A stretch of DNA of 64,000 nt, from NCBI RefSeq assembly GCF_003550175.1, contig NZ_QXDF01000001.1, positions 1,016,501-1,080,500 on the forward strand, in the 5' to 3' direction. The translations under genes were made by a program, and so were the position numbers. Shown here piece by piece: positions 27,011 through 38,200 of this stretch. Below the pieces are notes generated by a model. It was not told the DNA's origin, ran no database searches, and was given only the letters and a program-made list of their open reading frames with translations. Each line of letters opens with the position of its first letter. The stretch's first letter is position 1. Origin of the DNA: Dichotomicrobium thermohalophilum. Its GTDB lineage: Bacteria > Pseudomonadota > Alphaproteobacteria > Rhizobiales > Rhodomicrobiaceae.

Positions 27011-28066
27011 ATGCCAACCGTGGATGGACGTCCCTTGACGGCCGAACCGCCGCATAAACTCCATGTCGATAGCGCGCCTGTCGCAAATGGCGTGAAAGCT
27101 CGCGCGGCCGCAGATCAAGAGGCGTTTGAGGACGGCGATCTCGCGCGGTTTCTCGACATGCTGAGCGCGGAAAAGGGTGCTGCGGCCAACACGCTGGTAG
27201 CGTATCGCAATGACCTCGCAGACTTGGGTGCGTTTCTCGCCGCGCAGGGCCTGGACTTTCGTCGGGCCCAGGCCAGTGATCTTCGCGGTTACATGACCCG
27301 ACTGGGCGAGGTCGGACTGGCAATGTCCTCGCGGGCGCGGCGTCTGTCGGCCATCAAGCAGTTCTTCGCGTTTCTCCTGGCCGAGAGCCTGCGCGATGAC
27401 GACCCGTCCGCGCTGCTGGAAGGGCCACGCCGCCGGCTGCCGCTGCCGAAAACATTGAGCGTTGCGGAAGTCGACCTGCTGCTGTCAACTGCCAGGTCCC
27501 GCAAGCTGGAGGCCACGGGCAAAGAGCGCAAGCGCGCCGCACGGCTGCATTGCCTGCTGGAAATGCTTTACGCCACCGGGATGCGGGCAAGCGAGCTGGT
27601 TTCGTTGCCCCGCAACGCGCTGGCCGGGGATCGGCAGGTGCTCACGATCCGCGGCAAGGGCGGGCGCGAGCGGCTCGTACCGCTGAACGAGGCTGCGATC
27701 GAGGCGCTTGAAGACTATCTGGCCGGCAGTCCCGCAGCGGATCGCGAGTCGGTCTGGCTCTTTCCGTCCTGGGGGCGGGCAGGACATCTGACCCGTCAGC
27801 GTCTGTCTCAGGAGTTGAAGGCGCTCGGACGCGAGGTTGGCATCGATCCAGCGAAGCTGTCGCCGCATGTGCTGCGCCACGCCTTCGCGAGCCACCTGCT
27901 GGAGCGCGGTGCCGATCTGCGCGCGGTTCAAAAACTGCTCGGCCACGCCGACATATCGACGACCCAGATTTACACGCACGTGCTCGAAGAGCGGCTGCGC
28001 GAGGTCATGCAGATGCATCACCCGCTGGCGAAGAATCCGGTGTTGTCCACCGACCGGGCCAGCTAG
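27011..28066 (+). CDS. xerD: Tyrosine recombinase XerD
   Basis: XerD resolves chromosome dimers at dif together with XerC. The 351-residue protein has a SAM-like core-binding N-terminal domain (about residues 45-130) and a catalytic domain from about 150. All catalytic residues are visible: Arg in ATGMRASEL, Lys in [13 protein letters not shown], the His-Arg pair in [14 protein letters not shown], His in LLGHADIST and the nucleophile Y321 in TQIYTHV. The first 40 residues are variable, and a GTG three bases upstream is also possible. The chromosomal place beside accA and aroK fits housekeeping XerD rather than an element-borne integrase. Confidence 0.93.
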   Translation: MPTVDGRPLTAEPPHKLHVDSAPVANGVKARAAADQEAFEDGDLARFLDMLSAEKGAAANTLVAYRNDLADLGAFLAAQGLDFRRAQASDLRGYMTRLGEVGLAMSSRARRLSAIKQFFAFLLAESLRDDDPSALLEGPRRRLPLPKTLSVAEVDLLLSTARSRKLEATGKERKRAARLHCLLEMLYATGMRASELVSLPRNALAGDRQVLTIRGKGGRERLVPLNEAAIEALEDYLAGSPAADRESVWLFPSWGRAGHLTRQRLSQELKALGREVGIDPAKLSPHVLRHAFASHLLERGADLRAVQKLLGHADISTTQIYTHVLEERLREVMQMHHPLAKNPVLSTDRAS

Positions 28067-28167
28067 GCGCGCCGAGCGTGCGTGCTGGATCGCCTTGACA
28101 GCGCCAAAATGTCCGGCGCAGGTTCGCGCGTCCCGATTGCCGCCAAGACCAATGGCTTGAAACGTCC

Positions 28168-29121
28168 ATGCGTACCTATCTCGATTTTGAAAAGCAGATC
28201 GCCGAGCTGGAGAACAAGATCCAGGAACTGAAGTCGCTCGCAGAAGAGGACAGCTCGGTCGAGTTCCAGGATGAGGTGGCCCAGCTCGAGGCGAAGGCGC
28301 GGGATGCGCTGCAGCAAACCTATTCCTCCCTCACGCCCTGGCAGAAGACCCAGGTCGCGCGCCACCCGGACCGTCCGCACACAATGGACTACATCCGTGC
28401 GCTGATCAGCGAGTTCACGCCGCTGGCCGGTGACCGCTACTTCGCCGAGGACGCCGCGATCGTCGCCGGGATGGGCTGGTTCCGCGGCCGCCCCGTGATG
28501 ATCGTCGGGAACGAAAAAGGCTTCGACACCGAATCCCGGTTGCACCACAACTTCGGCATGGCCCGGCCCGAGGGCTATCGCAAGGTGGTGCGCCTGCTGG
28601 ACCTCGCGGAGAAATTCGGCCTGCCGGTGCTCTCGTTCGTGGATACCGCAGGTGCGTACCCCGGCATCGGCGCGGAAGAGCGCGGTCAGGCCGAGGCGAT
28701 TGCGCGCTCGACCCAGCGCTGTCTTGCGCTGGAGACGCCGATGATGGCGGTCGTGATCGGCGAAGGGGGCTCGGGCGGTGCGGTCGCCATCGCCACGGCC
28801 AACCGGGTGATGATGCTGGAGCACTCGATTTATACGGTTGCCTCGCCCGAGGCAGCCGCCTCGATCCTGTGGCACGATTCGGCGCGAGCGCAGGAAGCCG
28901 CCACGAACATGAAGATCACCGCGCAGGATCTGCACAATCTCGGCATCATTGACGATGTGATCCCCGAGCCGGTCGGCGGCGCACACCGGGCCCGCGAAGA
29001 GACCATTGCACGCGTAGGCGACACACTGGAAAACGCGCTGGCTGACTGCGACAACGTTCCCGGCGATCGCCTGCGCAAGGCCCGCGAAGCCAAATTCCTC
29101 GCCATTGGCCGCGATCTGTAA
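28168..29121 (+). CDS. accA: Acetyl-CoA carboxylase carboxyltransferase subunit alpha
   Basis: AccA pairs with AccD to transfer CO2 from carboxybiotin to acetyl-CoA, the first step of fatty-acid synthesis. The 317-residue product begins TYLDFEKQIAELENKIQELK. It contains DRYFAEDAAIVAGMGWF, GRPEGYRKVVRLLDLAEKFGLP-type text near residues 130-150, DTAGAYPGIGAEERGQAEAIA and IGEGGSGGAVAIA, all diagnostic. It uses biotin from the same economy as bioMNY elsewhere in the window, but no accB or accC is nearby. Confidence 0.97.
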   Translation: MRTYLDFEKQIAELENKIQELKSLAEEDSSVEFQDEVAQLEAKARDALQQTYSSLTPWQKTQVARHPDRPHTMDYIRALISEFTPLAGDRYFAEDAAIVAGMGWFRGRPVMIVGNEKGFDTESRLHHNFGMARPEGYRKVVRLLDLAEKFGLPVLSFVDTAGAYPGIGAEERGQAEAIARSTQRCLALETPMMAVVIGEGGSGGAVAIATANRVMMLEHSIYTVASPEAAASILWHDSARAQEAATNMKITAQDLHNLGIIDDVIPEPVGGAHRAREETIARVGDTLENALADCDNVPGDRLRKAREAKFLAIGRDL

Positions 29122-29289
29122 GCCCCACCTTGGAATAGCGCCTCACGGGAGTGTGACCAAGGCCGTGATTCGCCTCACAAAATTGACACGGTTGGTTTAT
29201 AACTGGGAAACCATCGCGTGCTACGTGTCGGAACGGACCATCTGCCGCGGTCGGCTCGCGGCGCATCGCTCACTGCCGGGGACTTGCAT

Positions 29290-30390
29290 ATGGCTGGCAC
29301 CTTCTCTCAGCGCGCGCTGACGGCGCTCGTGCTCCTGCTCGCTGCCGTGAGCCTGAGCGGCTGTCTTGGTGAGGCGACAGCCCCGCATCTCAAGCCGATA
29401 CCGGCCGCTGCCCAGGCCCGCCTGGCGAAGATGGGCATGACGGCGGATGCGCCGATCCTCGTGCGCATTTTCAAGGAAGAAGCGGAACTCGAAATCTGGA
29501 AAAAGAAGGATGACGGCCGCTTCCATCTCTTCAAGACCTATCCGATATGCTTCTTCTCCGGCAAGCTGGGGCCGAAGCTTAAAGAGGGCGATAAGCAGGC
29601 CCCGGAAGGCTTCTATACGGTCAGCCCAGGCCGAATGAATCCGAACAGCGATTTTCATCTGTCCTTCAATCTCGGCTATCCGAACCGTTTTGATGCTGCG
29701 CACGGGCGCACCGGCGCACATCTGATGGTGCATGGCGACTGCAGTTCTGCAGGATGCTACGCGATGACGGACGCGCTTATCGAGGAAATCTACGCGATTG
29801 CGCGCGAAGCGTTTGAGGGCGGGCAGCGCCGGTTTCATGTCCACGCGTTCCCTTTCCGCATGACCGAAGAGAACATGGCGCGCCATCAGGGGAATCGTTG
29901 GTATGGCTTCTGGCAGATGCTCAAGGCTGGCTACGACGCCTTTGAGCAGACACGCGTTCAACCAAGCATCGCGGTCTGTGAGAAGCGATATCTCGTGAAC
30001 GCGGAGTTTCTCGGAGACGTAGCGAAGCCGGACCCGAAGAAGGAATGTCCGCCGCACCGCATCCTCGACCCCGAGACGATCCTTGCGCGTCTGGCGGGCG
30101 AAGAGACGGAAGTGGCGGCCCAGTCGCGCCCGACCAACAAGCGTCAGCCTCAGGAGACGACAGCCAGCATTTCGCAGACGCCGCGGACGGCCGAGCCCAA
30201 GTCGCAGCGTCCGGTGATTGCCGCGTCGGTCGCGGCCGAGGAGCCGGCACCCGCCGAAACGCAATCAGCCGACCCGGCGCCGCGCGACACGGAGGAGACC
30301 GAGCCCACGGGCGATGCTGGACCGTGGGTCGTGCCGGAGGGAACCCCCGCCGGTGCCAACGGTGATCGCGCGCCCGGCTCCTCAACGTGA
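29290..30390 (+). CDS. YafK/DpaA-like L,D-transpeptidase-family lipoprotein
   Basis: The 366-residue product has a lipoprotein signal with lipobox SLSGC (lipidated C25). A YkuD/YafK catalytic domain (about residues 50-220) follows, with GAHLMVHGDCSSAGCYAMTD, where C156 is the likely nucleophile. In E. coli the YafK group (DpaA/LdtF) hydrolyses the link between peptidoglycan and Braun lipoprotein rather than making crosslinks. The last 120 residues are a low-complexity Pro/Ala/Glu/Thr tail. ATG 29290 gives the signal peptide directly; an earlier ATG adds 24 residues before it. Confidence 0.87.
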   Translation: MAGTFSQRALTALVLLLAAVSLSGCLGEATAPHLKPIPAAAQARLAKMGMTADAPILVRIFKEEAELEIWKKKDDGRFHLFKTYPICFFSGKLGPKLKEGDKQAPEGFYTVSPGRMNPNSDFHLSFNLGYPNRFDAAHGRTGAHLMVHGDCSSAGCYAMTDALIEEIYAIAREAFEGGQRRFHVHAFPFRMTEENMARHQGNRWYGFWQMLKAGYDAFEQTRVQPSIAVCEKRYLVNAEFLGDVAKPDPKKECPPHRILDPETILARLAGEETEVAAQSRPTNKRQPQETTASISQTPRTAEPKSQRPVIAASVAAEEPAPAETQSADPAPRDTEETEPTGDAGPWVVPEGTPAGANGDRAPGSST

Positions 30391-30511
30391 CACAAGGTCC
30401 GCGCATAACCGACGACGTTTCAATTTGGCAGTCAGCTTGGGAATTCCTGCTGATAACTGCGCTGCATTTGCAGTCGCGTTGACGCCATGCTGGCTGAGAT
30501 ACGCGAGAAAG

Positions 30512-30520
30512 TGCTATACT
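30512..30520 (+). promoter_or_regulatory. Extended -10 promoter of the TPR gene
   Basis: TGC immediately precedes TATACT (30515-30520), an extended -10 pattern matching the consensus at five of six positions. Transcription would start near 30527, leaving a leader of about 65 bases before the TTG start at 30592. No good -35 is present, as expected for extended -10 promoters. Confidence 0.45.
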
Positions 30521-30591
30521 TAGAATTTAACGTGTTGCGGTTCACGAGGCATAAACCAGCCCGCCGCGCGAGAAAGCCAAAGGAGTTTCGT

Positions 30592-32364
30592 TTGCTTGGC
30601 CTTCAATCGCTTTTCGGTGTCCGGTTCGCCTGGGCGCTTGGGATCGTTGCCGCAATCGGTCTGGGCTTGTCGCCAGCCGCCGCGCGCAGCACGCAGGAGT
30701 CCGACCCCCAGCTGCAAATTTCCGAAGGGTTCTCGCTGTTGGGCAGCTACCTCGCCGGGCGGGTTGCCAGCCGCGACAAGAACCTTGAAGCCGCAGCGGA
30801 ATACTATCGCCGCGCCCTCACCCGCGACCCGGATAACGCGGACATGTTGGGCGAAGCCTTCAAGGCGGAGCTGGGCGCCGGCAACATGCGCGAAGCGGTC
30901 CGTCTTGCACGGCGCCTGACGGCGGCCGGTGGCTCGGAGTACGGCTTCGCTTACCTGCTGCTCGGAACCGACGCCTTCAAGCGCGGCGATTATGCGGAGG
31001 CGGAGCGCCTCTTCCGCACTGTTGGCGACAGCCCGATCATCCAACTCACCGACCGCCTGGCGCTTGCCTGGACTCAGTTCGCGCGCGGGCGCAAGGCCCA
31101 GGCGATCGACACGCTGTCGGTGACGCAAAGCGCGGATCGGTCGCAGTATTTTCAGCATATGCATATGGCGCTCGCCTCGGATCTTGCGGGGCGGCCCGAC
31201 GATGCCCGAGACCTCTTCGAGCGTGCCTTTGAACGGCATAACACCAATCGCCGGCTGATTCAGGCCTATGCGCGCCACGCCGCCGTGCGCGGCGACGACG
31301 CGCTTGTGAAAGAAATTCTCGGCCCGTATCAGAGCGGTGATGGCGCGGACCGCGGCTTGCGCGCTCTCTATGCGGAGTTGAGGGGGACAGACGAGCCGGA
31401 ACTGCTGGTGACCAACGCGCGCGAGGGGCTGGCCGAGGTCTATTTCGGAATCGGTGCTGTCCTGTCCAGCGAGCAGGCGGCCGCCGTGTCGCGGTTTTAT
31501 CTGCAACTGGCGCTATACCTGCGCCCGGAATTCAATCGCGCCTACTATCTGCTCGGCGAGATCGAGACGCGGGATCAGCGGCTTGAGGCGGGGCTTGAGG
31601 CTTACCGCAGTGTGGCAGCCTCCTCGGCACTTTATCTCGACGCGCGCATCCGCGGGGCCTTCATCCTGAATGCACTGGAGCGCAGCGATGAGGGTATCGG
31701 TATGCTCACCGCCATGGTCGCCGACTACCCTGAGGAACCGCGGCTGCTTCAAGCGATCGGAAACATCCTGCGCGATGAGGAAGAGTATGCGCAGGCGGCG
31801 CGATATTACGACCAGGCCATCCAGATTATTGGCGAGCCGGACCCGGAACACTGGCTGTACTACTACGCGCGGGGTATCTGCTACGAGCGCATGAAGGTGT
31901 GGGACAAGGCCGAGGTTGATCTGCAGAAGGCGCTGGAACTCAATCCGGATCAGGCGTCGGTCATGAACTATCTCGGCTATTCATGGGTCGACCAGAACAT
32001 GCATCTGGAAAAGGCCATGGACCTCATTCGCGAGGCCGTGCGGCGTGAGCCGAACAATGGCTACTACGTCGACAGCCTTGGTTGGGCTTATTACAGGCTC
32101 GGCCAGTTCGAGAAGGCCGTGAAGCAGTTGGAAAAGGCCGTCGAACTGCGCCCGGAGGACCCGATCCTCAATGATCATCTGGGTGATGCCTACTGGAAGG
32201 TCGGGCGCAAGCGGGAGGCCCGGTTCCAGTGGTCCCATGCGCTGAGCCTCGACCCTGAGCCGGAAGATCGCAAGGAAATCCTCGACAAGCTGGCCAATGG
32301 TCTGCAGGACGACGTGAACAAGAAGGCCGAACTGGGCGAGGCTGGCGCGGCCAACATGCAGTAG
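30592..32364 (+). CDS. Tetratricopeptide repeat protein, exported
   Basis: The 590-residue product is mostly TPR repeats. Several are easily seen: AAAEYYRRALTRDPDN (about residue 68), the C-terminal run KAEVDLQKALELNPDQASVMNYLGY, and FEKAVKQLEKAVELRPEDP. TTG 30592 is chosen because AAAGGAG lies 7 bases upstream and translation then opens with a classical signal peptide (LFGVRFAWALGIVAAIGLGL, then AAARS). An in-frame ATG at 30487 lies upstream of the likely -10 box. The protein probably works in the periplasm or envelope as a scaffold. ispE follows after 28 bases, an arrangement common in alphaproteobacteria. Confidence 0.85.
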   Translation: MLGLQSLFGVRFAWALGIVAAIGLGLSPAAARSTQESDPQLQISEGFSLLGSYLAGRVASRDKNLEAAAEYYRRALTRDPDNADMLGEAFKAELGAGNMREAVRLARRLTAAGGSEYGFAYLLLGTDAFKRGDYAEAERLFRTVGDSPIIQLTDRLALAWTQFARGRKAQAIDTLSVTQSADRSQYFQHMHMALASDLAGRPDDARDLFERAFERHNTNRRLIQAYARHAAVRGDDALVKEILGPYQSGDGADRGLRALYAELRGTDEPELLVTNAREGLAEVYFGIGAVLSSEQAAAVSRFYLQLALYLRPEFNRAYYLLGEIETRDQRLEAGLEAYRSVAASSALYLDARIRGAFILNALERSDEGIGMLTAMVADYPEEPRLLQAIGNILRDEEEYAQAARYYDQAIQIIGEPDPEHWLYYYARGICYERMKVWDKAEVDLQKALELNPDQASVMNYLGYSWVDQNMHLEKAMDLIREAVRREPNNGYYVDSLGWAYYRLGQFEKAVKQLEKAVELRPEDPILNDHLGDAYWKVGRKREARFQWSHALSLDPEPEDRKEILDKLANGLQDDVNKKAELGEAGAANMQ

Positions 32365-32392
32365 CCCGGACCCGTGCGGGAGACGACCGGAC

Positions 32393-33280
32393 ATGTCGGA
32401 AGGCGCCGGGGCGGCTTTGCAGGAGTTTGCGCCCGCGAAGGTCAATCTGACGCTGGAAATTCCCGGCCGCCGCGCCGACGGGTACCACGAGATCGTCAGC
32501 CTCATCGCTTTCGCCGATGTCGGGGATACGCTGACGCTCCACCCCGCGGAAACCCGCGAAGTGACCCTCGATGTGCAGGGCCCTTTCGGAAAAGCAATCG
32601 ACCAGGATAATCTGGTCCTGCGCGCCGCGCGGGCATTTCTGGAAAGCGAACCGGAGGTGCCGGGCGGGCATTTTGTGCTGGACAAGCGGCTGCCGGTCGC
32701 CGGCGGGATCGGCGGCGGATCGGCCGATGCGGCTGCGGCTGTGCGGCTTCTGGCGCGCGCGAATCGCTGCGGTCCCGATTGGCGCGCGCGACTTTTGCCG
32801 GCGCTGACCCGGCTGGGCGCGGACATCCCCGTTTGCATTGAGTCGCGGGCGGCCTGGGTGCGCGGGATCGGCGAGAAGGTCGCGCCGCTTTCGACGATGC
32901 CAGAGTTGCCTGCCGTGCTGATCAATCCCGGCGTGCCGCTGCCGACCGGCGAGGTATTCGCTGCGCTGGGCGCGCCGTTGCTGGATGAGGCGTCCAATGG
33001 CATCGAAACGCCGCAAGGCTTTGGGGCGCGAGCACCGCTCGTGAGCTACCTGCGCGAGCATGCGAACGACCTTGAGCCTCCCGCCCGCCGTCTCGTGCCA
33101 GTGATCGGCGATGTTCTTGAGGCGATTGCCGGAACGCCCGGCTGCCTGATGGGACGGCTATCGGGAAGCGGACCGACCTGCTACGGGCTATTTGGCTCCC
33201 GCGAGGAAGCGACGCGCGCGGCGCGCGCGCTCGCGGCAGATCGTCCCGGTTGGTGGATCGTGCCGACCCGCTTGACCTGA
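32393..33280 (+). CDS. ispE: 4-diphosphocytidyl-2-C-methyl-D-erythritol kinase
   Basis: IspE phosphorylates CDP-methylerythritol in the MEP route to isoprenoids. The 295-residue GHMP kinase has the substrate-binding FAPAKVNLTLEIPGRRADGYHEIVS region, the ATP-binding glycine-rich VAGGIGGGSADAAAAV (about residues 102-117) and the C-terminal MGRLSGSGPTCYGLF. It follows the TPR gene closely on the same strand and is convergent with the ferredoxin reductase gene, with five bases between the two stops. Confidence 0.96.
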   Translation: MSEGAGAALQEFAPAKVNLTLEIPGRRADGYHEIVSLIAFADVGDTLTLHPAETREVTLDVQGPFGKAIDQDNLVLRAARAFLESEPEVPGGHFVLDKRLPVAGGIGGGSADAAAAVRLLARANRCGPDWRARLLPALTRLGADIPVCIESRAAWVRGIGEKVAPLSTMPELPAVLINPGVPLPTGEVFAALGAPLLDEASNGIETPQGFGARAPLVSYLREHANDLEPPARRLVPVIGDVLEAIAGTPGCLMGRLSGSGPTCYGLFGSREEATRAARALAADRPGWWIVPTRLT

Positions 33281-33285
33281 ACGGC

Positions 33286-34727
<1,442 letters not shown>

Positions 34728-35213
34728 TCACTCGCTGCTCTCAGTTTTTGCTTTGCACGCATATGTATGTGAGCCGGACAGAGGTCGAGTGCAAGCCGGC
34801 AGGCGGCCTGCCGCGATGCTCGGGGACCGTCAACGCGCTCGCCCGCCTCTATAAGCGACGGGCGGGTCGTTTGCCAACCGCGCGGACCGCTTCTGCGTCT
34901 GATTGGAAGTCGAAGGGACGGATTCTCGCGCAGATTGATTCATCCCGCGCCAGCGTGCTGTCCGCTCAAGGATTTCTTTTTTTGGCCGCAAAAAGGCGGT
35001 AGACGCACACCTATAAGGGGAAGTATGCCTGATGCGGCGCTGCATCAGGAAAGGAAAAATGTGAACTTCGACGGGTTCTTGGGGCGAGGCATTTGGTTGC
35101 TGTTCATGGGCAGTGGTAGGCTTTCAGCGACTCGTCTGGGGGAGGGCGCGGGCGTATTCACGTTTCTGTCTTGCCTTGCTTCGTCACAACAATCGTCCTG
35201 AACGGATCGCGGA
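34728..35213. other. 486-bp intergenic region before the coiled-coil gene
   Basis: This gap must contain the ferredoxin promoter and the promoter of the large gene at 35214. A TATAAG box at 35012-35017 stands just before a strong hairpin. GGCAGG (34799-34804) with CCTGCC (34808-34813) and CCCGCC/GGCGGG around 34845-34865 give further GC stems. A weak open frame from GTG 35061 to 35201 would encode 46 residues and has AAAGGA upstream, but its composition does not persuade me. No RNA gene of a known class was recognised. Confidence 0.45.
35028..35049 (+). promoter_or_regulatory. Leader hairpin before the coiled-coil gene
   Basis: CCTGATGC (35028-35035) pairs perfectly with GCATCAGG (35042-35049) around a 6-nt loop. 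It begins about 11 bases after the -10-like TATAAG, so it would form the very 5' end of the transcript. Such a placement can stabilise mRNA. Confidence 0.4.
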
Positions 35214-38200
35214 ATGGCTCAAAATCCATCGAAATCCCACGGATCAGGCGGAAGCGCGGCCAAGGCCGGCGGCTTCAAGTCGAGCGGCAAGCTAAGTGGT
35301 GCGCAGGCGGCCCAGAAACAGGACGCGGGGCAGGGCAGCAGCGCAGCTGAGACACCCAGCGCCCCGCCGCCGCATGCCACGGCGCCGGGCACCGGCGCAT
35401 CCGCTTCTGCCGCAGCGAAGAAGAGTGAGGCCGCTCCGGCCCAGGATACCCCCGCAGCCAAGGGGGGTGCGGCGCCCGGTAGGGCAAAATCCGACTCCTC
35501 CGGCAACGCCAAATCTGACTCCTCCACCGAGAGCAAGAGCGCGAAGACCATCTCAATGCCTTCGCGCCGGGCCCAGCGCAGCAGTGCGGATGAACGCGGC
35601 GCGTCGCAGAATGCATCGAGCGAAAGCAGTCGCGCCGCCGCCGGCCAGAGCGCGCGCGACGCCCGCAACCAGGCGCCGGCGCGCCGTAATGCGGCCTCCG
35701 CAGCGCGGGCGCCCGTCCCGGCCAATGATGACATGCCCTCCATCGGCGGGCTGGTTTATGCGCTGCAACAAAAGCCGTCGCGTTCGCCCTTCATGGTGGC
35801 GGGTATCGCCTCGGTGGTCTGGGCGATCCTCGGGACGGTCGTGGGCGTGTCGATGCTCAGCAAGTACGGCGGCGAGATCAACGGATTCGTCGATTTCTTC
35901 GCCAGTCCGGTGATGCTCGGCACGGTCGCCGGTACCGTGGTGCCGATCGCCATGTTCTGGTTTCTCGCCTACCTGATCTGGCGTGCGCAGGAACTGCGGA
36001 TGATGTCCTCGGCAATGACCGAGGTCGCCGTGCGCCTCGCCGAGCCGGACAAAATGGCGGAGCAGTCGGTCGCCTCGCTGGGGCAGACGGTGCGGCGTCA
36101 GGTCGCGGCCATGAATGATGCCATCTCGCGTGCTCTCGGCCGCGCGGGCGAGCTTGAGGCCCTGGTGCACAACGAGGTCACGGCGCTGGAGCGTTCCTAC
36201 AGCGAAAACGAGCACCGCATTCGCAGCCTCATCAACGAGCTTGCGAGCGAACGTGAGGCGCTGGCCAATAATAGTGCGCGGGTGAGTGAGGCGCTGCGCG
36301 GTATCGGCGGGGATGTTCGCCGCGAAATCGCCGCCGCCAGCGAGGAAGCCACGCAATCGCTGGCGCAGGCCACAAACAGCCTGTCCGACCAGATCACGGC
36401 CCGGGCGCAGAAGATCACCACCGCGGTCACGGAGGCCGGCGATGCGGTCGACGCCAAACTCGCCGAGCGCGGCGCGCAGGTGAACGAGCAGCTCACGAAA
36501 CACAGCGCCAAGACCGTCGACAACATTCACCAGCAGAGTCTGCAGGTCACCACCGCGATCCAGCAGGCCTCTGACCGCGCTTCGGCGGCTATCTCGGCCA
36601 AGAGTAACAGTCTGGTTCACTCCGTCATGAGTATGAGTGAGCGTGTGGCTCAGGAGATCCCGGCGCTGCTCGACCGCCTGGGCGGCGAACAGCAGCGGCT
36701 GAACAGCATTATCTCTGACGCGACAACGAACCTTTCTGCGCTCGAGAATGCGCTTTCAGAGAAGACCAAGGCGCTGGACAGCAGCCTGAATGACAAGACC
36801 AAGGTGCTGCAGGGCGTGCTGGCGGAGCATTCGCAGGCCATCGACAGCTCGCTTTCCGAACGCACGCGCGCGCTTGAGGCGCTGCTTGGCCAGCGAGCAA
36901 AGGAGTTCCACAACACCATCGGTGCCGGAACCAAGCAGATCGAAGACTCCATCGTCTCGCGTGCGCAGGCGCTTGAGGAGGCGCTCAGCCGCCAGTCCGG
37001 CACGATCCGCGACACGCTCGATCAGCATGCTCAGACCATGGAGCAGTCGCTGTCGCGGCAGGCCGCCTATATTGAGCGTTCGGTCGGCCAGAGTTCGGAG
37101 AATATCGAGCGCGCGGTCAGCGAGCTGGCTGAGCGCACGGGCGCCAGTTCCGAGGCGCTGGAAGCTCAGGCCGAGACGCTGCGCCAGATGTCCAGCGGCA
37201 TGCTGAACCAGATACAGAGCCTCACCAAGCGCTTCGAGGAGCAGGGCGCGACAATCATGAAGTCCGCCAAGGCGCTGGAGGTGTCCAACACCAAGGTCGA
37301 CAGCGTCATGGAGCAGCGCCAGGCCCAGCTTGGCAAGCTGATCGAGTCCATCGGCAAGCGCGCCTCTGAACTCGACAAGATGATGCACAACTACTCCAGC
37401 ATGCTTGAGGAGTCGCTTTCCCGCGCGGAGAACCGCGCACGCAACGTGACCGAGATGCTGGCGCAGGACTCGGCCGAAAAGAGCCAGTCTGCGGTCCGCG
37501 AGATCGAGAAGCTGCGATCGGAGACCCAGGCGCAGACTTTCGAGGCGATCGAGGAGTTGAAGTCGCGCTTCTCGGCCCTGTCGGAACAGATCGGCGAACA
37601 GTTGAACACGCTCACCTCGCGGTTCTCGGAAACATCCGAGACGGTCAAGGACACGACCCGGCGCGCGTCGATGGACCTGGAGACCACGAACTCCGAACTC
37701 CGCCGGCAGGCAAAGGCAATCCCGGAGACCACCCGCGAGAGTGCAACTGCCATGCGCAAGGCGCTGCAGGACCAGCTCGCCGCACTCGATTCGCTTTCGG
37801 ACATCGCCAATCGTCATCGTTATTCCGCGGCCGTATCTCGCAGCGAAGAGCAGGCACCGCGCAGCGGCGGCGAGCGTCCGGCGCCGGTCCGCAAGGACAG
37901 CGGCGACTACCGCAGCGCACCGGCGCAGCCGCCCGCCGCGCGCCAGCGCGGCCGTGAGGATGACGCCTGGCCCACGCAGCGCAGTGCTTCGGCCCAGCTT
38001 CCGAAGCGGCGCACGTGGGACGAAGAAGCCACCCAAGGCGGGCGACGCAATCGTCCCGGTTCGCGGCCCGACGACGATTTCAGCGCGCTGACCGCAGGTT
38101 TGATCGAGCGGCTCGAAGGCAAGCCGCGGCAGCAGCGAGACATGGATGAGCGGTTCGGCGCGGAGGAAGAGGTTTCGGCGCGCGAGACCCGCGATAGCGG

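Noticed and set aside
27011-28066. Tyrosine recombinase as a sign of an integrated element
   Set aside because: The protein is XerD-like, sits among conserved housekeeping genes and has no flanking repeat, tRNA or phage genes.
29183-29203. TTGACA and TATAAC before the YafK-like gene
   Set aside because: The two hexamers are only 9 bp apart, too close for a sigma-70 promoter.
35061-35201. 46-codon GTG frame before the coiled-coil gene
   Set aside because: It has a fair ribosome site but no recognisable feature in the product, so it is not listed as a gene.
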